From: Mycolicibacterium hassiacum DSM 44199
Lineage (GTDB): Bacteria; Actinomycetota; Actinomycetes; Mycobacteriales; Mycobacteriaceae
Reading direction: 5' to 3'
Assembly (NCBI RefSeq): GCF_900603025.1
Contig: NZ_LR026975.1
Location: 4,092,001 to 4,156,000, forward strand
Length of the DNA stretch: 64,000 bases
Both the position numbers and the translations under genes were made by a program. Positions 57,413 through 64,000 of the stretch are shown piece by piece. Numbering within the stretch: position 1 is the stretch's first letter; each line of letters begins with the position of its first letter. The notes beneath the pieces were generated by a model. It did no database searches. It had not been told where the DNA came from and was given only the letters and a program-made list of their open reading frames with translations.

Positions 57413-58587
57413 CCGTCGCGGACAACCCCGCCCCGGCCCCGGAGCAGAGCCCCGCACCGCCATCGGCCACCCGGTCGCGGCGGCTGGGCACCGTCGGCTG
57501 GGTGGTGCTGGCGGTGGCGGCGATCATCGGCGTCGCCGCCCTGTCGACCTACCTGACCACCCCGCGGCCGGGTCAACCGCTGGACCCCACCTCGACATCC
57601 CGGGACGGGACGCGCGCCCTGGTGACGCTGCTGCGCGACCGCGGGGTGGAGGTCATCGAGGCTCCCGACTTCGCGACCGTCGAACGTCACGCCCGGCCCG
57701 ACGCCCTGATCGCGGTGTTGCCGACGTTCCACCGGATCGACGACGACGTGTTGCGCCGGATGGCCGGGCTGCCCGGTGACCGGCTGCTGGTGCTGCCGAC
57801 CACGCGGACCCTCGAGGCACTCGCGCCCGGCGTGCGCGAGGCCGGCACGTTGCGGTTCGGCGGCGCCGAGCCCGGGTGCGACCTGCGCGAGGCGACCCGC
57901 GCCGGCGAGGTCGACCTGGGCCTCAGCACCACCTACGAAGACGCCGGGCCCTATCCGGTGACCAGCTGCTACAAGGGCGCGCTGGTGCGCTACACCGACA
58001 GCACCGGGCGCACCGTCACCGTTGTCGGCGCCGTCGACTTCCTCACCAACGACGGGCTGCTCGCCGAGGGCAATGCCGCGCTGGCGATGAACCTCGCGGG
58101 CACCGATCCCCGGCTGATCTGGTACGCGCCGCAGCACCGGGAGAGCAACCCCGACGCCGGCACCGAGATCGGGGATCTGCTGCCGCCCCAGCTGCCCTGG
58201 ATCGTGCTGCAGCTGATGGTCGCGGTCGTGCTGCTAGCGCTGTGGCAGGGCCGCCGGCTCGGGCCGCTGGTCGCCGAGCGGCTGCCGGTCGTGGTACGCG
58301 CCTCGGAGACGGTGGAGGGCCGCGGCCGGCTCTACCGGTCCCGGCGCGCCCGCGACCGCGCCGCCGACGCGCTGCGCACCGCGGCGCTGCAGCGGCTGCT
58401 GCCCCGGCTCGGTCTGTCGGCCGGGGCGCCCCCGGCGACCGTCGCCGCGGCGATCGCCGGGCGCTGCGGCCGGCAGCCGCCGGAGGTCGCGCAGCTGCTG
58501 TACGGCCCCCCGCCGGACAGCGATGACGCCCTGGTCCACCTCGCTCACGCCCTCGACGACATAGAAAGGCAGGTCGCCCACTCGTGA
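57409..58587 (+). CDS. DUF4350 membrane protein (Rv3691-like)
   Basis: A 392-residue protein: N-terminal helix (about 28-48), an extracytoplasmic DUF4350 domain resembling a glutamine-amidotransferase-like fold (SRDGTRALVTLLRDRGVEVIEA, about 65-86), and a second helix (about 265-283) before a basic cytosolic tail. ATG 57409 and the stop both lie in 4-base overlaps. Partner of MoxR and DUF58 proteins in many actinobacteria. Confidence 0.88.
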   Translation: MTVADNPAPAPEQSPAPPSATRSRRLGTVGWVVLAVAAIIGVAALSTYLTTPRPGQPLDPTSTSRDGTRALVTLLRDRGVEVIEAPDFATVERHARPDALIAVLPTFHRIDDDVLRRMAGLPGDRLLVLPTTRTLEALAPGVREAGTLRFGGAEPGCDLREATRAGEVDLGLSTTYEDAGPYPVTSCYKGALVRYTDSTGRTVTVVGAVDFLTNDGLLAEGNAALAMNLAGTDPRLIWYAPQHRESNPDAGTEIGDLLPPQLPWIVLQLMVAVVLLALWQGRRLGPLVAERLPVVVRASETVEGRGRLYRSRRARDRAADALRTAALQRLLPRLGLSAGAPPATVAAAIAGRCGRQPPEVAQLLYGPPPDSDDALVHLAHALDDIERQVAHS

Positions 58588-59561
58588 CTCAGCCACCGGC
58601 AAACGACACCGCGGCCGCGGATGCGGTGCGCCCCGCCCTGCTGGCGCTGCGCACCGAGATCGCCAAGGCCGTCGTCGGACAGGACGCCGTGATCAGCGGT
58701 CTGGTGATCGCGCTGCTGTGCCGCGGCCACGTGCTGCTCGAAGGGGTGCCCGGGGTCGCCAAGACCCTGCTGGTGCGCAGCCTGGCCGCCGCGCTGCAGC
58801 TGGAGTTCAAGCGGCTGCAGTTCACCCCGGACCTGATGCCCGGCGACGTCACCGGCTCGCTGGTGTACGACGCCCGCACCGCCGAGTTCGAGTTCCGGCC
58901 CGGGCCGGTGTTCACCAACCTGCTGTTGGCCGACGAGATCAACCGCACCCCGCCGAAGACGCAGGCCGCACTGCTGGAGGCGATGGAGGAACGCCAGGTC
59001 AGCGTCGAGGGCGAGGCGCGGCCGCTGCCCGATCCGTTCATCGTCGTGGCGACCCAGAACCCGATCGAGTACGAGGGCACCTACCAGTTGCCCGAGGCGC
59101 AGCTGGACCGGTTTCTGCTCAAGCTCAATGTGCCGCTGCCGCCGCGGGAGCAGGAGATCGCGATCCTGGCCCGGCACGCGCAGGGGTTCGACCCGCGCGA
59201 TCTGTCCGCGGTACAGCCGGTCGCCGGGCCCGAGGACCTGGCGGCCGGCCGCAAGGCCGTACAGCAGGTGCACGTGGCCGACGAGGTGCTGGGCTACATC
59301 GTCGACATCGTCGGCGCGACAAGGTATTCGCCGTCGCTGCAGCTGGGCGTGTCGCCGCGCGGCGCCACCGCGCTGCTGGCCACGTCGCGATGCTGGGCGT
59401 GGTTGTCCGGGCGCCCCTACGTGACGCCCGACGACGTCAAGGCGATGGCCCGCTCCACCCTGCGGCACCGCATCCAGCTGCGCCCGGAGGCGGAGTTGGA
59501 AGGCGCGACCCCGGACGGTGTGCTGGACGGCATCCTGGCCGCCGTCCCGGTGCCCCGATAG
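58584..59561 (+). CDS. MoxR-family AAA+ ATPase (Rv3692-like)
   Basis: A 325-residue MoxR chaperone-type ATPase. Walker A GVPGVAKT (about 53-60), Walker B LLADEINRTPPKTQ, sensor 1 ATQNPIEYEGTY, and the Arg-rich LPEAQLDRF segment. Such ATPases remodel partner proteins with vWA domains, here presumably the DUF58 protein next door. GTG 58584 overlaps the previous stop. In M. tuberculosis this paralogue is called moxR2. Confidence 0.95.
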   Translation: MTQPPANDTAAADAVRPALLALRTEIAKAVVGQDAVISGLVIALLCRGHVLLEGVPGVAKTLLVRSLAAALQLEFKRLQFTPDLMPGDVTGSLVYDARTAEFEFRPGPVFTNLLLADEINRTPPKTQAALLEAMEERQVSVEGEARPLPDPFIVVATQNPIEYEGTYQLPEAQLDRFLLKLNVPLPPREQEIAILARHAQGFDPRDLSAVQPVAGPEDLAAGRKAVQQVHVADEVLGYIVDIVGATRYSPSLQLGVSPRGATALLATSRCWAWLSGRPYVTPDDVKAMARSTLRHRIQLRPEAELEGATPDGVLDGILAAVPVPR

Positions 59562-60883
59562 TGGTCCTCACCGGCCGGGCCGGCCTGGCGGCGCTGATCT
59601 TCGTGCTGCCGGTGGCGTTCTCGCCGTGGCCGGCGACCACGTTCGCGGTGCTGTCGGCGATCCTGCTGACCGCGGTGATCGTCGACGTCGCGCTGGCCGG
59701 CGACCCGCGCCAGGTGGCGCTCACCCGCACCGGTGAGGAGACCGCACGCCTGGGTCAGCCGGTCACCACCGAGTTGACGGTGCGCAACACCGGGCGCCGG
59801 ACGTTGGTCGGGTTGGTCCGCGACGCCTGGCCGCCCAGCGGACGCGCCGAACCGAACCGGCACGAGGTGAAGATCGCACCGGCACAACATGTTCGGCTCA
59901 CCACCACGCTGCGTCCGGTGCGCCGCGGCGATCAGCGTTCCGCCCAGGTGACCATCCGCTCGATCGGGCCGCTCGGGCTGGCGGGCCGGCAGCGCTCGCA
60001 TGCGGTGCCCGGCACGGTGCGGATCCTGCCGCCGTTCCTGTCCCGCAAGCATCTGCCCGCCCGGTTGGCGAAACTGCGTGAGCTGGAAGGCAATACGCCG
60101 GCGTTGGTCCGGGGTCAGGGCACCGAGTTCGACTCGCTGCGCGAGTACGTCATCGGTGACGACGTCCGCTCCATCGACTGGCACGCCTCCGCGCGGCGGG
60201 CCGACGTGCTGGTGCGCACGTGGCGGCCGGAACGCGACCGCCGGGTGGTGATCGTGCTCGACACCGGGCGCACCTCGGCCGGCCGGGTCGGGGTGGACCC
60301 GACCGCCACCGACCCCAACGGGTGGCCCCGGCTGGACTGGTCGATGGACGCCGCGCTGTTGTTGGCCGCGCTGGCCTCCCGGGCCGGCGACCGGGTCGAC
60401 TTCCTCGCACACGACCGCATCACCCGCGCCGCGGTGTTCAACGCCGGGCGCAGCGAGCTGCTCGCCCAGCTGGTCGCGGCGATGGCTCCGCTGGAGCCCG
60501 CACTGGTGGAATCCGATGCGCGGGCGATGATCGCGGCCGTCCAGCGCCGGGTGCGCCGCCGCGCGTTGGTGGTGCTGCTCACCGACCTCAACCCGTCGGC
60601 GCTGGACGAGGGGTTGATGCCGGTATTGCCGCGGCTGACCGCCAAACACCAGGTGTTGCTGGCGGCAGTGGCCGATCCGCGGGTGGATCAGCTGGCGGCC
60701 GGGCGAGCCGACGCCCCGCAGGTCTATGACGCCGCCGCGGCGGAGCGGACCCGCAACGACCGCCGGGCGATGGCCGCGCGGCTGCGCCGCGCCGGGGTGG
60801 ACGTGGTGGACGCCCCGCCGGAGGAGCTGGCGCCGGCGCTGGCCGACCACTATCTGGCGCTCAAGACCACCGGGCGGCTCTAG
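59561..60883 (+). CDS. DUF58 / vWA-like membrane protein (Rv3693-like)
   Basis: A 440-residue protein: two N-terminal helices (about 5-48), a beta-rich domain, and the DUF58 core GTEFDSLREYVIGDDVRSID followed by a vWA-like fold with the metal-site variant VIVLDTGRTSAG. DUF58 proteins are the usual MoxR clients. GTG 59561 shares one base with the moxR stop (TAGTG). Its stop overlaps that of the convergent SpoIIM gene. Length equals Rv3693. Confidence 0.93.
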   Translation: MVLTGRAGLAALIFVLPVAFSPWPATTFAVLSAILLTAVIVDVALAGDPRQVALTRTGEETARLGQPVTTELTVRNTGRRTLVGLVRDAWPPSGRAEPNRHEVKIAPAQHVRLTTTLRPVRRGDQRSAQVTIRSIGPLGLAGRQRSHAVPGTVRILPPFLSRKHLPARLAKLRELEGNTPALVRGQGTEFDSLREYVIGDDVRSIDWHASARRADVLVRTWRPERDRRVVIVLDTGRTSAGRVGVDPTATDPNGWPRLDWSMDAALLLAALASRAGDRVDFLAHDRITRAAVFNAGRSELLAQLVAAMAPLEPALVESDARAMIAAVQRRVRRRALVVLLTDLNPSALDEGLMPVLPRLTAKHQVLLAAVADPRVDQLAAGRADAPQVYDAAAAERTRNDRRAMAARLRRAGVDVVDAPPEELAPALADHYLALKTTGRL

Positions 60884-61872
60884 CGGGTGGGCACCACGTC
60901 CGGCGCGTCGCTGATGTCGCCGGTTTCGTTGGCCGCCACCGCTTTCCGGCCGAAGTGGTACACGTAGGCCAGGAACGCGACCTCGGCGGCCAGACCGATC
61001 GCGATCCGCATGAAGGTCGGTAGCGGCGACGGGGTCACGAGCGCTTCGATCAGCGCGGCCACCGCCAGCACCGCGGCGATGCCGATCGCGGCCGACACCA
61101 CCGCCCGGCCCTGTTCGGCGAGCACCTGGCCTCGGGGCCGCTCCCCCGGCGACACCACGGTCCAGCCGAGCCGCATCCCGACCGCGGCCGCGAGGAACAC
61201 CGCGGTCAGCTCGATCAGCCCGTGCGGGGTGATCAGCCCGAGGAACACATCGCCCTTGCCGGCGCTGAACATGAAGCCGGCGATCACCCCGACGTTCAAC
61301 GCGTTCTGCAGCAACACATACGGGATCGGCACGCCGAGCAGCACCGCGAACGCTATGCACTGCGCGGCCACCCAGGCGTTGTTCAGCCAGACCTGTGCGG
61401 CGAACGACGCGGCCGGATGCTCGCTGTAGTAGTCCGCGAAATCGTGGTTGACCAGTCGTTCGATCTCGCCGGGAGTGGCGAGCGCGTCGCGTACGTCGGG
61501 GCTGCTCGCCACCCAGACCGCCAGCAGCACGCTGACGAACAGGAACGCGATCGCCGTGCCCAGCCACCACCGCCAGGCCCGGTAGGCCACCACCGGGAAC
61601 GACACCGTCCAGAACCGGCGGAACTCACTCCACAGCGGCGCGTGGGCGCCGGTCACCGCCGATCGAGCCCGCGCCACCAGCCCCGACAGCCGGCCGACCA
61701 CCACCGGATCGCCGCCGGCGCTGCGCACCATCGACAGGTGCGTCGACACCCGCTGATACAGGTCGACCAGCTCGTCGATCTCCGCGCCCGTCAGATGCCG
61801 GCGCCGCTTGACCAGATACTCCAGCCGGTCCCAGGTCGGGCGGTGCGCCAGGACGAACGCGTCGACATCCAC
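60880..61872 (-). CDS. SpoIIM-family (DUF95) membrane protein (Rv3694c-like)
   Basis: A 330-residue integral membrane protein of the stage-II-sporulation-protein-M family: N-terminal cytosolic helices (RRRHLTGAEIDELVDLYQRVSTHLS type segment), then about six helices including the conserved TPHGLIEL signature. Mycobacteria lack classical sporulation; the family here belongs to the MoxR cluster. GTG 61872 gives exactly the Rv3694c length and is preceded by TAGGAT at leaderless spacing. Confidence 0.92.
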   Translation of the reverse strand: MDVDAFVLAHRPTWDRLEYLVKRRRHLTGAEIDELVDLYQRVSTHLSMVRSAGGDPVVVGRLSGLVARARSAVTGAHAPLWSEFRRFWTVSFPVVAYRAWRWWLGTAIAFLFVSVLLAVWVASSPDVRDALATPGEIERLVNHDFADYYSEHPAASFAAQVWLNNAWVAAQCIAFAVLLGVPIPYVLLQNALNVGVIAGFMFSAGKGDVFLGLITPHGLIELTAVFLAAAVGMRLGWTVVSPGERPRGQVLAEQGRAVVSAAIGIAAVLAVAALIEALVTPSPLPTFMRIAIGLAAEVAFLAYVYHFGRKAVAANETGDISDAPDVVPTR

Positions 61873-61879
61873 GGCCGCG

Positions 61880-61892
61880 ATCCTAGTAGCGT
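61880..61892. promoter_or_regulatory. Back-to-back -10 boxes in a 28-base divergent gap
   Basis: TAGGAT on the minus strand (61885-61880) is 7 bases before GTG 61872, and TAGCGT on the plus strand (61887-61892) is 8 bases before ATG 61901. Any -35 element of either promoter must lie inside the opposite gene. Confidence 0.5.
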
Positions 61893-61900
61893 GGGCTGCT

Positions 61901-62854
61901 ATGGCTCGCCCGCATGAACCCGTGGTGACCGGCGATGCGGTGGTGCTCGATGTGCAGATCGCCCAGCTGCCGGTGCGCGCCGTGTCGGCGATCATCGACA
62001 TCACCGTCGTGCTGATCGGCTACGTCGTCGCGGTGGCGCTGTGGTCGCTCACGCTGACGTCGCTGGACGAGGCGGCTTCGGTGGCGGTGCTGCTGTTGTT
62101 CACGGTCCTGGTGGCGGTGGGCTATCCGCTGATCTTCGAGACCGTCACGCGGGGCCGGACGCTGGGCAAGATGGCGCTGGGGCTGCGGGTGGTGTCCGAC
62201 GACGGCAGCCCGGAGCGGTTCCGCCAGGCGCTGTTTCGCGCGCTGGCCGGGTACGTCGAGATCTACATGCTGGTCGGCGGGCCCGCGGTGCTGTGCAGTC
62301 TGGCCTCCCCGAAGGGCAAGCGGCTCGGCGACATCTTCGCCGGGACGGTGGTGATCAGCGAACGCGTGCCGCAACTCGCCGCACCGCCGCCGATGCCCCC
62401 GCAGCTGGCCTGGTGGGCGTCGTCGCTGCAGCTGTCGGGGCTGCGCACCGAGACGGCCGAGCTGGCGCGGCAATTCCTCGCCCGCAGCAGCCAGTTGGAG
62501 CCGCGGCTGCGCGACGAGATGGCCCACCGGATCGCCACCGAGGTGGTCGCGCAGATCTCACCGCCGCCTCCGCCGGGCGCCCCGCCGCAGTTGGTGTTGG
62601 CGGCGGTGCTGGCCGAGCGGCATCGGCGCGAACTGGCGCGGCTGCAGCAGCAGGCGCCACCGGCGTATCCCCAGCCGGCCCCCGCGTTTCCTCAGCCGGT
62701 ACCCGGCCCGCCGCCGGCCGGCTATCCAACGGCGTCCTGGCCGGTCGGCGGCTATCCCCCACCCGCATCCTCACCCGCACCGCCGCCCGCTGGGCCACCC
62801 TCCGAACCGGCGCCCGCGACGAAGCCCAGCGACGGTTTCACACCGCCGGACTGA
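61901..62854 (+). CDS. RDD-family membrane protein with Pro/Tyr-rich tail (Rv3695-like)
   Basis: A 317-residue protein: RDD domain with about three helices (26-160) containing PVRAVSAIIDI, RGRTLGKMALGLRVV and GKRLGDIFAGT, the family markers; then a helical soluble region and a Pro/Tyr/Ala-rich tail (about 245-317, PAYPQPAPAFPQ type). ATG 61901 is fixed by the -10 box. Closes the Rv3689-Rv3695-like cluster. RDD proteins act in ion or lipid movement; no substrate is visible. Confidence 0.9.
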   Translation: MARPHEPVVTGDAVVLDVQIAQLPVRAVSAIIDITVVLIGYVVAVALWSLTLTSLDEAASVAVLLLFTVLVAVGYPLIFETVTRGRTLGKMALGLRVVSDDGSPERFRQALFRALAGYVEIYMLVGGPAVLCSLASPKGKRLGDIFAGTVVISERVPQLAAPPPMPPQLAWWASSLQLSGLRTETAELARQFLARSSQLEPRLRDEMAHRIATEVVAQISPPPPPGAPPQLVLAAVLAERHRRELARLQQQAPPAYPQPAPAFPQPVPGPPPAGYPTASWPVGGYPPPASSPAPPPAGPPSEPAPATKPSDGFTPPD

Positions 62855-62857
62855 CGC

Positions 62858-64000
62858 TCAGGCGGGAATCCAGTTGCCGTGGAAGCCGTACGGTACTCGG
62901 CGTGGCAGCCGCACGCGTGCCACCGGCTCGCCGGTGAAGTCGGCGGCATCGAGGATGACCAGGTCGCTTCCGTCGCGGGCCGGGTCGTAGACGTAGCCGA
63001 GATACCAGCCGCTGCTCTCGTCGGCGGGGCCCGATACCGACGGCACGAACACGAATTCCCCTGGGCCGCCGGGCGATTCCGCGCTGCCGAATCGATGCTC
63101 GACACCGGCCCCGGTGTTCAGGTCGTAGCGGATCAGCCGGTTGCCGCCCACCGCCACCGCGTACCGCGCCGGCAGACCCGCCCGGCGGTCGTCGATCCGG
63201 GGGAACTCGATGTCGCGGTCATCGAGCTGGCGTTCGGTGACCGTGCCGGTCCGCAGATCGATCGTCCAGCTCCACAGCACCCCGACGGCGTCGAACCCGC
63301 TGTTGTCGCGCCACAGCTCGGGATAACGAACCGCCTGCAGCACAATCGAATCCGCGTCGTCGTAGGCGTTGGCGACATGGAACACGTAGCACGGTTCGAT
63401 GTCGAACCATCGGATCTCGCCGAACGGGTCGTCGCGGCGCAGCACGCCGAGCCGGGCCCCGTAATCGTCGTCCCACCGGTACGGCATCCCCTCGCCCTTG
63501 ATCGCGATGTCGAGGTTGAACACGATGGGCAGGTCCAGGAAGAGGACGTGCCCGGCGGTGAGCGCGAAGTCATGCATCATTGTCAGCGCCGGGACGTCCA
63601 CCGGCCGGTTGATGGTCAACTCGCCGTTGGCGTCGGCCCGGAGATAGGTCACATGCGGTTTGAAAATGCTTCCGTAACCGAAGAAGTGGAGTTCGCCGGT
63701 GACCGGGCAGATCTTCGGGTGCGCGGTCATCGAATCGGTCAGCCGGCCGTTGAAGTCGTAGGCGCCGACGGTCTTCAGTTCGGTGGTGATCTCGTAGGGC
63801 AGTGACGATTCCACCAGCGCGAGCGTCCTGCCGGCGTGGTTGATGACGTGGGTGTTGGCCACGCTGGACCGCAGGTTGCGGGTGCCGTCGGGGTTGTACA
63901 CCGGGAAGTCGTTGTCGAAGCTGTCGGTGCGGACCCAGCGGTTTCGGTACCAGCGGGCCCGGCCGCCCTCGAGGTGGACACCGTGGATCATCCCGTCGCC
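62858..64000 (-). CDS. Carotenoid cleavage oxygenase family protein, 5' end outside window
   Basis: At least 380 residues of an RPE65/carotenoid-oxygenase beta-propeller; the frame continues past the right edge (GDG before MIHGVHLEGG), so the N-terminus is missing. All four iron-ligating histidines are present in family context: TAHPK, MMHDFAL, CYVFHVANAYDD and GFHGNW at the extreme C-terminus. It should cleave a carotenoid or stilbene double bond with O2. Monocistronic as far as seen; it ends 3 bases beyond the convergent RDD gene stop. Confidence 0.96.
   Translation of the reverse strand, partial: GDGMIHGVHLEGGRARWYRNRWVRTDSFDNDFPVYNPDGTRNLRSSVANTHVINHAGRTLALVESSLPYEITTELKTVGAYDFNGRLTDSMTAHPKICPVTGELHFFGYGSIFKPHVTYLRADANGELTINRPVDVPALTMMHDFALTAGHVLFLDLPIVFNLDIAIKGEGMPYRWDDDYGARLGVLRRDDPFGEIRWFDIEPCYVFHVANAYDDADSIVLQAVRYPELWRDNSGFDAVGVLWSWTIDLRTGTVTERQLDDRDIEFPRIDDRRAGLPARYAVAVGGNRLIRYDLNTGAGVEHRFGSAESPGGPGEFVFVPSVSGPADESSGWYLGYVYDPARDGSDLVILDAADFTGEPVARVRLPRRVPYGFHGNWIPA

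Overview
The window is a very GC-rich, gene-dense actinobacterial chromosome segment. Its gene order follows Mycobacterium tuberculosis Rv3630 to Rv3695 almost gene for gene (galE, holB, an adenylate cyclase, topA, cspA, the Tad/Flp locus, 6C RNA, acs, ephE, marP, nth, crp, Rv3679/Rv3680, whiB4, ponA2, the moxR/DUF58 cluster). The CRP protein looks nearly identical to the M. tuberculosis protein as I remember it. The extra genes (TerC, a Pls/PosA-like synthetase, an iron-redox/CDGSH module) and the lack of insertion sequences fit an environmental Mycolicibacterium-like species; I cannot name the species. No CRISPR array, prophage or transposase was seen. || Layout. 1-9.4 kb: a partial unknown gene, a TerC transporter under a yybP-ykoY manganese riboswitch, divergent from a Pls/PosA-like synthetase, then a flippase, galE and a large membrane protein. 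9.4-13.1 kb: an accessory patch with a putative type VII secretion effector, a frameshifted lipoprotein remnant and an intact lipoprotein whose ectodomain resembles the effector's C-terminal domain. 13.1-24.8 kb: tRNA-Thr, holB, adenylate cyclase, topA, cspA, an MrfA-type helicase and two conserved hypotheticals. 24.75-29.3 kb: the complete seven-gene Tad/Flp pilus operon on the minus strand. 29.3-31.3 kb: two regulatory RNAs, 6C and a probable Ms1/MTS2823 homologue, flanking a HAD phosphatase. 31.3-40.4 kb: a degenerate Fic-fold protein, acs, a secreted protease, a holin-like protein with an EphE-like hydrolase, and the nth-thioredoxin-Nudix-marP operon. 40.6-50.6 kb: crp, an MBL/RidA/DUF4177 operon, the Get3-like ATPase pair, whiB4, ponA2, a metallophosphoesterase and a PLP enzyme. 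50.8-54.4 kb: tRNA-Pro and an iron-linked module (heme-oxygenase-like diiron protein, CDGSH protein, HemK-like methyltransferase). 54.4-64 kb: an F420-type oxidoreductase, the Rv3689-Rv3695-like MoxR/DUF58/SpoIIM/RDD membrane cluster, and a partial carotenoid oxygenase. || How genes work together. Operons are tightly coupled: most co-directional junctions are 4-base ATGA/GTGA overlaps. Several convergent pairs overlap by the 4 bases of their stop codons. Many first genes have a TANNNT -10 hexamer 6-8 bases before the start codon, the mycobacterial leaderless pattern. Redox and iron sensing recurs (WhiB4, CRP, CDGSH, diiron protein), and the envelope is served by PonA2, MarP, the Tad pilus and the MoxR cluster. 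All functional calls come from reading the sequence and from knowledge of the families; no database search was run.
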